Shown here: in pieces, positions 40,787-49,936 of the stretch | How the letters are laid out: each line of letters starts with the position of its first letter | How positions within the stretch are numbered: position 1 is the stretch's first letter | From: Fidelibacterota bacterium | GTDB taxonomy: Bacteria; Fidelibacterota; UBA8477; JABMPR01 | DNA length: 50,356 nucleotides | Assembly: GCA_021734325.1 (NCBI GenBank) | Contig: JAIPJF010000024.1 | Location: forward strand, 1-50,356 | Direction of reading: 5' to 3' | Notes under the pieces: generated by a model | Databases searched by the model: none | What the model was told of the DNA's origin: nothing | Seen by the model: the letters and a program-made list of their open reading frames with translations, nothing else | Made by a program: the position numbers and the translations under genes

Positions 40787-41830
40787 TCAATTTTGGGCTT
40801 TATTCCTCCTCCTGATCTGATTTTGCCACCTTTCCTCAATTAATTCGCTCTTAACGTATTTTGCCCCACCCAGATCTTCCATCGTAAAAGTTGAATCAAG
40901 TTGAACAAATTTTTTGTTGAGCGCGTTCAATCGATCAGTGACACTTCGAAATCCATACTCTACAAATATTTGTTGGGCTCGATCACTCCACAGGAATTTT
41001 TGAAAATCCATAATCAATTTTTCTTCCAGAGGTGATCTTTCCCTTTGAATAACCACGACAAGGGGTTCGCAAATAATAGTTTTGGGTGGAACACAGACAG
41101 TGCCATCCATGACCTGACGACTTGAAGATCCCATCAATTCTGATTCATAGGTGATCATTGCATTACCCATTTTTCTTGTGTAGAGATCCCGAGCCATGAG
41201 AGCGGAGGTGGGGGACGACGAAACAGACTGCCAAAGATTATTCAATTTTGTCATGGCCGTGGCATCGTCTCCATCAGTCAGAAATGATCCATAGCTTGCC
41301 ATAATCCCCCACTGTCCCAGGCCTGAGTGCAGGGGGCTGGGATGGATGAGTTTCACCGATGGACGAGAAAGATCTCCAAAATCTTTGATATCATCTACTT
41401 CGTCAGGATTGTAGATAATGAGAATTGGTGATTGAGCAATGGTGCCATTGTGGGGGTATTTCAGCCATGTTTTTTCTGCAAGAACCCCTCTGTTTATTAG
41501 TATTGTTGCATCAATTTCAGATGCAAAAATAGCGATGTCTGCACTTTTTTGCGTAACAATATCACAGGTCAGTTCCACCGACCCTCGAAAGTTTGTTTTA
41601 AAAATGACATTACGGTTGTTCTGTGCTTTGTTCATTTCCTGAAACGCTGGTATGATACCTTCCAGCATGACATCTTTCATTGCACTATAGCAATAGAGAT
41701 TGATACAATTTTTCGATTGATCAGAATGACAGCACTCAAGACCCAGCAGCAGCAACAGTGAGAAGAGTATTGCTGGCAGATAGCTCTTTCCTTTACCTTT
41801 CAGAAGGCTCGAAAGCATGTAAGTATTCAT
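40787..41830 (-). CDS. periplasmic solute-binding protein (type 2, molybdate/sulfate-like), orphan
   Basis: 347 residues with a signal ending in LGLECC (lipobox-like, Glu at -1), then a type 2 periplasmic-binding fold: INLYCYSAMKDVMLEGIIPAF, the FRGSVEL ligand loop, IAIFASEIDA and KLIHPSPLHSGLGQWG. It resembles ModA/WtpA/sulfate-binding proteins. No ABC permease or ATPase gene is near. A paralog lies about 5 kb away on the other strand (LYCFSAMESVMEKGLLPAF, AILSSELDARRLVNAGI). The start has an unusual GGGGGG ribosome-site tract shared with its paralog. Ligand unknown; it may be a sensor-type binding protein. Confidence 0.78.
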   Translation of the reverse strand: MNTYMLSSLLKGKGKSYLPAILFSLLLLLGLECCHSDQSKNCINLYCYSAMKDVMLEGIIPAFQEMNKAQNNRNVIFKTNFRGSVELTCDIVTQKSADIAIFASEIDATILINRGVLAEKTWLKYPHNGTIAQSPILIIYNPDEVDDIKDFGDLSRPSVKLIHPSPLHSGLGQWGIMASYGSFLTDGDDATAMTKLNNLWQSVSSSPTSALMARDLYTRKMGNAMITYESELMGSSSRQVMDGTVCVPPKTIICEPLVVVIQRERSPLEEKLIMDFQKFLWSDRAQQIFVEYGFRSVTDRLNALNKKFVQLDSTFTMEDLGGAKYVKSELIEERWQNQIRRRNKAQN

Positions 41831-42294
41831 GGTACCCCCCTATAATATTTAGCCTGCCCGTCCGATGGGAAAGGCGAACATTCATCGCGTGATTCACGCC
41901 TCATAATATAATACATAAAAGATGCTTTATGGCAGTATTTGCTATTATTATACGTACATGCTAAACTATAATATTATCAAAGAAATATGGTGCTCTTAGC
42001 AGTTGCTTCTTGGTCTATATTATCCTGACTTTCCACGCTTCTTCTCTTACACGCGGTCACGATTTTACCCTTCAGCCAGAGCTCCTGATTCCCATATTAT
42101 GATCTGGTCAGCTTCATACATTGAGATGTTGTTTTTGAAATTCAGATATTCAAGGAGGGCTCTATCAGATGTGGTGGAAATACATACATGTCAGATTTGT
42201 GAGCAAGCACCACAATTCGTTTTCTTATTTTTAACTCTGGTCTAATATCTCCCCGTACAAAAATTAAAATTGTTTTTCATTCAAAGGGAGTCAC
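41831..42294. other. intergenic region with a perfect 13-bp palindrome
   Basis: No gene accepted (a plus-strand frame of 80 codons at 42003 has no ribosome site). GCGTGA-T-TCACGC at 41887-41899 lies between the AT-rich TATTATATTATG stretch and the start of the solute-binding gene on the minus strand, a position suited to an operator. Confidence 0.45.
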
Positions 42295-42888
42295 ATGAAA
42301 AAATTATTTGAGCATTTAAAAAAATTCGCCCTCCGTGGTTTGATGGCTCTCATTCCGGCCACCATTACCTATTTCGTCATCAGATTCGTCTATTTTGGCA
42401 TTGATAAACGCATGATGTCCATCCTGGAACACAAATTGGGATTCAGCATTCCAGGTATGGGTATTGTGATCTTGATCGCGGTACTTTACCTGACTGGCCT
42501 GGCCGTCAGTAATGTGATCGGAAGAGGATCCGTCAATTTTTTAGAAAAAGTTTTTCACAGACTGCCCCTGATCCGGACGACCTACCGGGTTGGTCAACAG
42601 TTATCCAATGCTTTGGCATTACCACAAAACCAGCTCTTTAAAAGAGCGGTCCTGATCAACTATCTCAAACCGGGAATATGGACCATTGGGTTTGTCACTG
42701 GCTCAATTATCGATACAAAGAATGACAATGAAACACTCCTGAAGGTTTTTGTCCCCACGCCCCCCATTCCAACCAGCGGTACCATGGTCCTGGTACGGGA
42801 ATCAGATACACGGGATCCAGGGTGGACCATCGAGGAGTCACTACAGACGGTTATTTCTGGTGGTCTGATTGGACCTGGGCAAATATAA
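42295..42888 (+). CDS. DUF502 family membrane protein
   Basis: 197 residues with two to three membrane segments (about 12-38 and 55-80) and a soluble C-terminal domain. GLMALIPATITYFVI, ISNVIGR-like AVSNVIGRGSVN, RLPLIRTTYRVGQQL and VFVPTPPIPTSGTM are family landmarks. AAGGGAG precedes the ATG. DUF502 proteins are widespread in bacteria and plants (LCV-like) with no settled function. Neighbouring genes give no further hint. Confidence 0.88.
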   Translation: MKKLFEHLKKFALRGLMALIPATITYFVIRFVYFGIDKRMMSILEHKLGFSIPGMGIVILIAVLYLTGLAVSNVIGRGSVNFLEKVFHRLPLIRTTYRVGQQLSNALALPQNQLFKRAVLINYLKPGIWTIGFVTGSIIDTKNDNETLLKVFVPTPPIPTSGTMVLVRESDTRDPGWTIEESLQTVISGGLIGPGQI

Positions 42889-43081
42889 GGAATGGATATT
42901 TGAAGGGCGCTTTCATCTCAGCAAGATCTGTCTGACACAGCTCAAAAGTGTCGAAAATCCTCTGGCCCTGTTTATTGCAAATCCATACTTGCATCAGCCT
43001 ATTTCTTAAAAATAATATTAATAGTTAACCTTCTATGTTTAAATGTTTTGTATATTCATATTTATAAGGAGGGTTATACCC

Positions 43082-43678
43082 ATGCAGATAAAATATTTCT
43101 TGCTGGTGATTGTTGCACTTAGCGTTTTGCTTTCGTGTTCAGCCAATAAGGAAATGAGTGAAATTAATGCCGCTCAGAAATTGGAGATCACAAAACTCCA
43201 GGCTGAAGTCAATCGATTAAAATTGGCAGCCGGCATGAAGGATGTAGAGCTAGATGGCATCATGGCCAAACTTGACGAAATCCAGAATGTTCAGATCAAG
43301 AACAACAGGGTTGTTTTAACCAACTCGATTCTTTTTGCCTCAGGAAGCGCCAAGATTTCAGATTCCGGTAGACAGATTCTGGATGATATCTGGGATATTC
43401 TCGTCACTGTACCTAATCGAGAAATTCTAATCGAAGGCCATACTGATAATGTTCCCATCAGTAAAAAAGATGTCGGCACCTACAAAACAAACTGGGAGCT
43501 GTCGGCCGTGAGGTCCATCGCCATTGTCCATTATGTAAGTCAGCACAAGGGAGCCAACCCCGCTCGTCTAGGCGCTGTTGGATACGGCGAGTTTAGACCT
43601 GTTGCCAGCAATGACACGGAAGAAGGACGTATGCTGAATCGTCGTGTGGAAATTGTTATCGGCCGCGAGCTAAAATAA
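43082..43678 (+). CDS. OmpA family peptidoglycan-binding lipoprotein
   Basis: 198 residues from the ATG at 43082 (AAGGAGGG nine bases upstream). Lipobox SVLLSC, a helical, probably coiled-coil linker (about 25-70), then a complete OmpA C-terminal domain (about 80-198): LTNSILFASGSAKIS, IEGHTDNVPI, NWELSAVRSIAIVHYV, AVGYGEFRPVASN and NRRVEIVI, including the Asp/Arg pair that binds diaminopimelate. It should tether the outer membrane to peptidoglycan. The gene is followed by a terminator and stands alone. Confidence 0.92.
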   Translation: MQIKYFLLVIVALSVLLSCSANKEMSEINAAQKLEITKLQAEVNRLKLAAGMKDVELDGIMAKLDEIQNVQIKNNRVVLTNSILFASGSAKISDSGRQILDDIWDILVTVPNREILIEGHTDNVPISKKDVGTYKTNWELSAVRSIAIVHYVSQHKGANPARLGAVGYGEFRPVASNDTEEGRMLNRRVEIVIGRELK

Positions 43679-43697
43679 AGCTTTATCAGTAAATCTT

Positions 43698-43745
43698 AAC
43701 GCCTGATTCAGGAGAGGATGAACCCTTCCTGGATCAGGCGTTTTG
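43698..43745 (+). terminator. rho-independent terminator after the OmpA gene
   Basis: AACGCCTGAT pairs with ATCAGGCGTT around an inner CAGGA/TCCTG stem, followed on the plus strand by TTTTG. It lies 20 bases after the OmpA stop and also ends near the convergent MFS gene, where the minus-strand tail is less U-rich. Confidence 0.8.
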
Positions 43746-43757
43746 TTTCCTGGAAAA

Positions 43758-45053
43758 TCATTCCTCAAGAATAGCTGAATCCTGCTTTCGCGGTTTTAGA
43801 AATGGCAGTAAAATGAGAGGGATGAATGCAATCCACCCGTCCATGAACAATACCTTGGCGTATCCGTGCAAATCAGCGTATTTACCCTGCCATAGACTTG
43901 AATATGAGTACACAAAATTGTGCAATGCCATATAGCCTGTAAACTGAGTCGCGGCAACTGCTGGACTTGTCAAACCCATGAATACGGCTGTGGAAGTACC
44001 TTGAACCAATCCACTGGTAAAGCTGTAGGCAATCGACACATAGAAGAACATCTGAATGGAGACGCCGACCGTTCCTTCAAGGCCGACAAATTGCCGAGCC
44101 AGGAAAAATGTAGGAATGGTGGTCAAAACATACCAGACCCCCAGCGCCTTTCTATGGCCTACCCGGTCTGACACCCAACCGCCAAGGACGCAACCTCCAG
44201 CAGCAAAGACAGTCCCATACATGGTCAATTTAGCGATCTGGTTCTCATCCATGCCCAGATCCACCTGGATCGTACTACCGAGCACCAGCCCCAGGGCCAG
44301 GGCGCCAAAAGGCAACAATGAGAAGGCCACGCCGGCAATGGGACCTACCCCGGATTTAAAAAATCCCTGAAAGAGATCTCTGAAAAACTGCCTGAGCTCA
44401 ATCACGATTGCCTGAAGTGGACTCGTATCCGAATGTTTTTTCTCCACCAGGACTTCAACAGGTTCCTGAATCCTCAAAGTTACAAAGACCAGGATCAGGG
44501 TCAGAGCGAAAAGGACAAACGGGAAGGACAGGGCAAAGCCAAATTTTCCAGCAATCAACAAGGCGCCACTACCTCCAATTGCCTGGCCCAGATATGAGGA
44601 ACCAAACATAAAACCGTTGGCTATACCGCGTTCATTATCGGGAAGAACTTTTATGGCCAGCGCATCGATGGCCACATCCTGGGTTGCTGCGAAAATATTA
44701 TGGATCACAATCAACGTCGTGAGTAATTGAATGTTAGTGGAATAATCGAAAAACACCACAATTCCTAGCGTGCTGATCATGGCAGCCTGGGCGCCGGCGA
44801 TCCAGGTTCTTTTTGAGCCAAAGCGCTTGAACTCGATCAAATCTACTAAGGGTGCCCATGCCCATTTTAATCCCCAGGGTGCATAAAGCGACGCGGTGAA
44901 CAGACCGATCTCAGTTAGACCAACGCCACTCATTCTAAGATGAGTAGCCAGGGCGATCGCCGTAAAACCAAAGGGAATTCCTTCAGAGAGATACAGCAGG
45001 GAAAATGCCAGCAGTCTTCCCTTTTTTGTCTTCAGAACATTCTGCGGTAACAT
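43758..45053 (-). CDS. MFS transporter of the AmpG/PAT type
   Basis: 431 residues, twelve predicted helices. LYLSEGIPFGFTAIALATHL, APWGLKWAWAPLVD and IFAATQDVAIDALAIKVL are the signature blocks of AmpG permeases and acetyl-CoA transporter-like MFS proteins; QDVAIDA in particular is diagnostic. AmpG imports anhydro-muropeptides for cell-wall recycling, so the protein could supply wall-derived peptides, perhaps relevant to the D,D-dipeptidase fusion 6 kb away. AAGGAA precedes the ATG. Substrate cannot be read from sequence. Confidence 0.83.
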   Translation of the reverse strand: MLPQNVLKTKKGRLLAFSLLYLSEGIPFGFTAIALATHLRMSGVGLTEIGLFTASLYAPWGLKWAWAPLVDLIEFKRFGSKRTWIAGAQAAMISTLGIVVFFDYSTNIQLLTTLIVIHNIFAATQDVAIDALAIKVLPDNERGIANGFMFGSSYLGQAIGGSGALLIAGKFGFALSFPFVLFALTLILVFVTLRIQEPVEVLVEKKHSDTSPLQAIVIELRQFFRDLFQGFFKSGVGPIAGVAFSLLPFGALALGLVLGSTIQVDLGMDENQIAKLTMYGTVFAAGGCVLGGWVSDRVGHRKALGVWYVLTTIPTFFLARQFVGLEGTVGVSIQMFFYVSIAYSFTSGLVQGTSTAVFMGLTSPAVAATQFTGYMALHNFVYSYSSLWQGKYADLHGYAKVLFMDGWIAFIPLILLPFLKPRKQDSAILEE

Positions 45054-45233
45054 GGTGATTTCCTTAGCCCCCTATAACCCCTGCCATTCATTACGTCTGC
45101 CTTTTAAGTCATTTAATTTATAAACCGTTTCAAGACATCATATATCGATTTTCTTCAGTCGGTTAGGCATAATGTTTGTAAACCTTTTTTTAAGGGCTTT
45201 TCCCAGATCAGGGAATACAGGGTGGGGGGTACG

Positions 45234-46115
45234 ATGCTTAGGGCAAATTTAGTTTCATCGCTTAAAAACAGTTTATCTGTTTTGAGTACAAAAAAATTAT
45301 TTTGGTTCCTGACCATAATCATTCTGTTCCTTGTTTTTACCTGTCTATTTGAGATCCAATTCAGTTGGGGAATTGCAGGCATACTCATACTATGCTTTGT
45401 GTGTGAGCTGATGGACAGCTCCCTGGGAATGGGCTATGGAACGACTCTGACCCCTGTTTTATTGGCTTTTGGATATGAGCCCCTGGCGCTGGTGCCTACT
45501 ATTTTACTTTCAGAATTTTTGAGCGGATTTGCTTCTTCCTATTTTCACCACGAAAGCGGGAATGTTGATTTTAGTCGTCAATCCAAGGATCTTCGCAACG
45601 CCATGCTATTGGCTTTGGGGAGCGTGGTCGGTGTGGCGATTGGAGTAAACATTGCGATTCAAATTCCCACTCACATCCTGAAATTATTAATCGGAATTAT
45701 CATCACCCTGGCCGGTGTTAGTATCTGGCTATTTCACAAACACAGCTTTGAATTCAAAACCTGGAAAATGTTTGTTTTGGCTTCTATTGCCTCCTTTAAT
45801 AAAGCACTGAGTGGTGGAGGTTATGGCCCGCTTTTAACCAGCGGTCAGATATTAAGCGGTATCAAGGGCAAATCTTCTGTTGGAATAACTTCCTTTGCTG
45901 AAGGTTTTACCTGTCTGATCGGTGTGATCCTATTTCTGGGCAAGGGGCAGGGGTTTACCCCTGAGCTTTTGGTCCCAGTTGTAACGGGAGCTCTGCTTTC
46001 AGTTCCTGTTTCTACAGAATTCGTAAAACGCACCCAGGAATCCACACTCAAAGTGATCATCGCTGTGTTAACGACTATTTTAGGTGTATTCACCATTCTG
46101 AAAGTAATCCTCTAG
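45234..46115 (+). CDS. TSUP family exporter (TauE/SafE-like)
   Basis: 293 residues from the ATG at 45234 (a GTG four codons earlier lies inside the G-rich ribosome tract). Eight or so membrane helices; ELMDSSLGMGYGTTLTPVLL and the later GGGYGPLLTSGQILSG are the paired TauE/SafE repeat motifs. TSUP proteins export sulfite, sulfoacetate or other organosulfur anions. It is followed 90 bases later on the same strand by a sulfate-type solute-binding protein, which supports a sulfur-anion substrate, though no enzyme of that pathway is seen. Confidence 0.88.
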   Translation: MLRANLVSSLKNSLSVLSTKKLFWFLTIIILFLVFTCLFEIQFSWGIAGILILCFVCELMDSSLGMGYGTTLTPVLLAFGYEPLALVPTILLSEFLSGFASSYFHHESGNVDFSRQSKDLRNAMLLALGSVVGVAIGVNIAIQIPTHILKLLIGIIITLAGVSIWLFHKHSFEFKTWKMFVLASIASFNKALSGGGYGPLLTSGQILSGIKGKSSVGITSFAEGFTCLIGVILFLGKGQGFTPELLVPVVTGALLSVPVSTEFVKRTQESTLKVIIAVLTTILGVFTILKVIL

Positions 46116-46205
46116 AAGTCGTGGCTCTATTATTTAACTTGTCTCTGCCAATCGACCAAGATAACTTTTCTCATCGGTTCAGAACCAGTAGCACTGGGGG
46201 GTGCC

Positions 46206-47243
46206 ATGAATATTTCAGACGGAAACATTGATCATTCCTATAAAAAGGACCCGGCATATCGTCGCACCACAATTCTCTTTTCTACCCTGTTTATCATTGT
46301 CATTTTTTTGCTGTTCTGGTTCAGTCGTAATCAAATCAGCATCAACGAGCCGCGAACCATTACACTGTACTGTTTTAGTGCCATGGAATCGGTTATGGAA
46401 AAAGGGTTATTGCCTGCTTTTCAACAGGAATGGTTCAAGCAAAATCATGAAAGAGTTGAATTTATCACATCATTTGCCGGGTCCGGTGTGATCACAAAAC
46501 AGATCATGACGCGCTTTCCTGCCGAGGTCGCCATCCTGTCATCAGAACTTGATGCCCGGCGATTGGTCAATGCCGGCATCATATCCACAAATGATTGGGA
46601 GGTGCTCCATCAAAAAGAAAAATTTTGTCGCTCCCCTATTGTCATTTTTGTCAATACTCATATTCAGAATCCACCTCTTTCCTTCAGTGAGATAGATTAT
46701 GAGACAACAAAAGTGATCATCCCGGACCCGCTTACCTCTGGTGAGGGTCAGTTGGCTACCCTGGCCATCTATGGCTCCCTGATTCGACAAGGCTACACCC
46801 AAAAGCAGGCTTTTAGCTCCACTAGAAACGCCTTGTCCAGATGCTGGAGTAATCCTTCTACTTCGCAGGCTGCTCTTGAGCAGTTCCATGCTGGAATGGG
46901 TGATATTCTGCTAAACTTTGAGGCCGCGTCCAAATCACATACCGGTTTGAAGGAAATAAATATGATTTATCCAAAGCAGACGGTGATGACAGAACCTGTT
47001 GCTATCTCGATTACGAAAAATATTTCCGTAGATCAAAGAGAAATTATTGAGGCTTTTCTGAGTTTTTTGTGGAGTAACACTGCCCAGGAGATATTATCGG
47101 AGCATGGCTTTCTAACAAAAAATACTGCCCGAAGAGTAGAATTTGCCCCAGCCGTAGATCACGACATTTTCTTGTTGGATAGTTTGGGCACCGCAAATGA
47201 TCTAAATAGAGAGCTAATCGATCCCCTGCTGACGCAGCAATAA
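46206..47243 (+). CDS. membrane-anchored solute-binding protein, paralog of the 40.8-kb gene
   Basis: 345 residues. One N-terminal membrane helix (about 22-40) without a clear cleavage site, then a type 2 periplasmic-binding fold: ITLYCFSAMESVMEKGLLPA, ITSFAGSGVITKQI, VAILSSELDARRLV, VIIPDPLTSGEGQLATLAIY and AGMGDILLNFEAA. The last stretch resembles the sulfate-binding-protein 'GDVLL-E' motif. It is clearly related to the minus-strand gene at 40.8 kb. Lacking ABC partners, it may present its ligand to another membrane protein, for example the TSUP exporter upstream. Its start is preceded by GGGGGG. Confidence 0.78.
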   Translation: MNISDGNIDHSYKKDPAYRRTTILFSTLFIIVIFLLFWFSRNQISINEPRTITLYCFSAMESVMEKGLLPAFQQEWFKQNHERVEFITSFAGSGVITKQIMTRFPAEVAILSSELDARRLVNAGIISTNDWEVLHQKEKFCRSPIVIFVNTHIQNPPLSFSEIDYETTKVIIPDPLTSGEGQLATLAIYGSLIRQGYTQKQAFSSTRNALSRCWSNPSTSQAALEQFHAGMGDILLNFEAASKSHTGLKEINMIYPKQTVMTEPVAISITKNISVDQREIIEAFLSFLWSNTAQEILSEHGFLTKNTARRVEFAPAVDHDIFLLDSLGTANDLNRELIDPLLTQQ

Positions 47244-47551
47244 TCACTACCCAAAACTGCTTCCAGTTCGAAACCCGTGGTTTCACGTGGTTAGAGAGCT
47301 TGTTTTTCATGCCCAAATTTCATATTCATACCCGTTCACTAATTTTGTGAATAAGCACTTTATGAATTATCAAAAAATATCCCTGTATCAGTCCATTAAT
47401 TTCTGAATTTATTTGCTTTATGATTGATTGAAATTTATTGCATAGTTTGAAATAAAGACTATTCATTAGTCCCGGTATTAATTTGATTAATATTTATAAG
47501 CGATAACTAGAAATGAATGGCTTATCTCGGGGGACAGAAAGGTTTTAAAAA
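47244..47551. other. intergenic region before the MATE gene
   Basis: About 308 bases, AT-rich in its second half. A short imperfect hairpin around AACCCGTGGTTTCACGTGGTT (47272-47292) has no U-tract. No reading frame with a ribosome site is seen. Confidence 0.4.
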
Positions 47552-48967
47552 GTGTTAGGATCTCTTAGGGAACGATGGAGCTCGGAATTCGGGTATCGGC
47601 ATATCCTCATTGTCGCATTTCCACTTATCCTAAGCACTGGGTCATGGTCCATCCAACAATTTGTGGACAGAATGTTTCTGAGTTGGTATTCTGAGGAAGC
47701 CCTGGCAGCTGCCATGCCAGCAGGGATCCTGAATTTCACCTTGATCTGTCTTTTTATTGGGACGGTAAGTTATGCTGGCACCTTTGTTTCACAGTATGTC
47801 GGAGCAAAGGAAGACCATCGTGTTGGTGTTGTCCTCTGGAGCAGTATCTTCCTCTCCCTCCTGGGGGCTCTTTTTCTCCTTCTGATCGTTCCCTTTTCCT
47901 CAGATTTAATTCACCTGGTGGGGCATGATAAAGTTTTGCAGCCCCTGGAAACCACCTATTTCCGGATCCTGTGCTATGGGGGTCTGGGACCCATTCTATC
48001 CTCTGCCTTTGCAGGATTTTTTACTGGACAGGGAAATAACTGGCCTGTTATGTGGGTCAATCTGTTCACCACAGTCATGAATATTATCCTGGACTATCTG
48101 CTGATCTTTGGGGTTGGCATCTTTCCGGAAATGGGGATTGCCGGGGCTGCCTTGGCGACTGTGATTGCCGGCTTTTCGTCAATCGTCCTCTATTCCATTC
48201 TGATCTTCCGCCGCAAAAACGAAGAACGCTTCCATGTCTTTTCAGCATGGTCTTTTGACCTCACTTTCATGAAACGTTTTATCAAATATGGCCTACCCAA
48301 CGGTGGTCACTTCTTCCTCGAGATCATGGGTTTTACGGGATTTATTCTTATTCTGGGACGTATTGGCCAGATGGAACTGGCAGCCACAAACATTGCCATC
48401 AATATCAATAGCCTGGCATTTATGCCCATGCTTGGTTTGGGGATCGCGATATCCATGTTGGTCGGGCAAAATATCGGTGCTGGAAAACCTGAATTGGCTG
48501 AATATGCTGCCATTAGCGCCGTACAATTGGGAATGCTTTACATGATCCCCTGCACGCTACTCTATGTAGGCATTCCACATCTCATAATCGCTCCTTTTCA
48601 GGCGACGCCGGAAACGGTCAGGGTCTCGATCATTCTCCTGCGCTTTGTCGCGGTCTACGCCCTGTTTGACACCCTCAGCATTCTCTTTTCATCGGCAATC
48701 AAAGGGGCTGGCGACACGCACTTTGTGATGCGGGTAACTACCATGCTTTCAATTTTTGTGTTGATGATTCCGACCTATATTGTTGTTGAAATATTCAAGA
48801 CGAATCTCTACTGGCCATGGCTTTTTTGTTCTCTTTTCATCATTACCATGGGGTTCACTTTTGGGCTGCGATTTAGAGGGGGAAAGTGGAAATCAATGAG
48901 TGTCATTGAGACTCCCGGGATCCTTCCATCCTCAATTCCGGCAAGCCCACTCACATCTGAAGTTTGA
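47552..48967 (+). CDS. MATE family efflux transporter
   Basis: 471 residues with twelve predicted helices in two similar halves. FPLILSTGSWSIQQFVDRMFLSWY opens the first half in the usual MATE manner; ATVIAGFSSIV, GLPNGGHFFLEIMGF and GIAISMLVGQNIGAGKPE belong to conserved positions, the last being the typical VGQxxGAG motif of the second half. A GTG start follows AGAAAGG. Exchange of drugs or cationic metabolites against Na+ or H+ is the family function. Confidence 0.92.
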   Translation: MLGSLRERWSSEFGYRHILIVAFPLILSTGSWSIQQFVDRMFLSWYSEEALAAAMPAGILNFTLICLFIGTVSYAGTFVSQYVGAKEDHRVGVVLWSSIFLSLLGALFLLLIVPFSSDLIHLVGHDKVLQPLETTYFRILCYGGLGPILSSAFAGFFTGQGNNWPVMWVNLFTTVMNIILDYLLIFGVGIFPEMGIAGAALATVIAGFSSIVLYSILIFRRKNEERFHVFSAWSFDLTFMKRFIKYGLPNGGHFFLEIMGFTGFILILGRIGQMELAATNIAININSLAFMPMLGLGIAISMLVGQNIGAGKPELAEYAAISAVQLGMLYMIPCTLLYVGIPHLIIAPFQATPETVRVSIILLRFVAVYALFDTLSILFSSAIKGAGDTHFVMRVTTMLSIFVLMIPTYIVVEIFKTNLYWPWLFCSLFIITMGFTFGLRFRGGKWKSMSVIETPGILPSSIPASPLTSEV

Positions 48968-49030
48968 TCAGCTCCTGAAATAATGATTTCGGCGAAGTGC
49001 TTAATAATACGTGAATGGTGAGCGTTCTTC

Positions 49031-49052
49031 TCCTCTTTGAGGATCTTTTTTT
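49031..49052 (+). terminator. probable terminator after the MATE gene
   Basis: A short stem TCCTC-TTT-GAGGA is followed by TCTTTTTTTC, 64 bases after the MATE stop. The stem is weak (5 bp) but the U-tract is good. Confidence 0.5.
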
Positions 49053-49148
49053 CTGTTTAAATTGGCAAATATGTGTACTGGATCTTTTTGATCTCTGAGT
49101 TTTCTGTTATGTATTTTTTTTAAGAATAGATGAAGGCCTCCATAATTC

Positions 49149-49925
49149 ATGCCTAGCAACGATAAAATCGAAATTGAAGTAAGCGTTTCTATCAAGGCTC
49201 CCCTGGATCAGGTCTGGCAATACTGGACAAGACCTGAACATATTGTTCACTGGAATGCAGCCTCAGCGGAATGGCATACGACGAAATCAGAAAATGATCT
49301 GCGCATTGGCGGCAGACTTAGTAGTCGAATGGAAGCCAAGGACGGCAGTATGGGTTTTGATTTCTGGGGTATCTATGTTGAAATCATTCCCCAGGAGTTC
49401 CTTTCGATCGAACTCGGAGACGGAAGAAAAATGAGCGTAGAGTTCACCCCTGACGCGAACCAGGTTGAAGTGAAAGAGATCTTTGAGGCGGAGAAAGAAA
49501 ATTCTATCGAGCAGCAACGCCTTGGCTGGCAATCCATATTGAACAATTTTAAGGACTATGTAGAAACGCGTGCCAAGACAGGCTTTCGCAGTATTGAAGA
49601 ATATATCGCCTGCTTCCCGGGGGAGACACAAAGCATACTGAAAGAGTTGCAACGCGTGATCAAAGCCGCTGCCCCAGATGCTGAGGAAAAGATCAGCTAC
49701 CAAATGCCTACCTTCGCCCAAAATGGTAATCTGGTTCATTTTGCTGCATATAAAAATCATATCGGATTTTACCCGGCACCGAGCGCGATTCTCGCCTTTA
49801 AAGAGGACTTAGCAAAATACCAAGGCGGAAAAGGATCTATTCAATTTCCCATAAATGAACCACTCCCCTATGAATTAATAAGGAGAATCGTTCGTTTTAG
49901 AGTGAACGAAAATCTTACCAAATAA
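49149..49925 (+). CDS. AHSA1/SRPBCC domain fused to a DUF1801 domain
   Basis: 258 residues. N-terminal AHSA1-type SRPBCC domain (about 1-140): VSIKAPLDQVWQYWTRPEHI, WHTTKSENDLRIGGRLSSRM, GFDFWGIYVEI and the final GWQSILNNFKDYVE. C-terminal DUF1801 domain (about 146-255): SIEEYIACFPGETQSILKEL, ISYQMPTFAQNGNLVHFAAY, HIGFYPAPSAI and KGSIQFPINEPLPYELI. Both domains are normally separate proteins. The ribosome site is weak. AHSA1-like domains bind hydrophobic ligands, and DUF1801 has a frataxin-like fold of unknown role. A DUF1761 gene follows 11 bases later. Confidence 0.85.
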   Translation: MPSNDKIEIEVSVSIKAPLDQVWQYWTRPEHIVHWNAASAEWHTTKSENDLRIGGRLSSRMEAKDGSMGFDFWGIYVEIIPQEFLSIELGDGRKMSVEFTPDANQVEVKEIFEAEKENSIEQQRLGWQSILNNFKDYVETRAKTGFRSIEEYIACFPGETQSILKELQRVIKAAAPDAEEKISYQMPTFAQNGNLVHFAAYKNHIGFYPAPSAILAFKEDLAKYQGGKGSIQFPINEPLPYELIRRIVRFRVNENLTK

Positions 49926-49936
49926 AGGAGGTCAAC

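Noticed and set aside
42003..42245. 80-codon plus-strand frame before the DUF502 gene
   Set aside because: No ribosome site, unusual composition and overlap with the promoter region of the divergent solute-binding gene.
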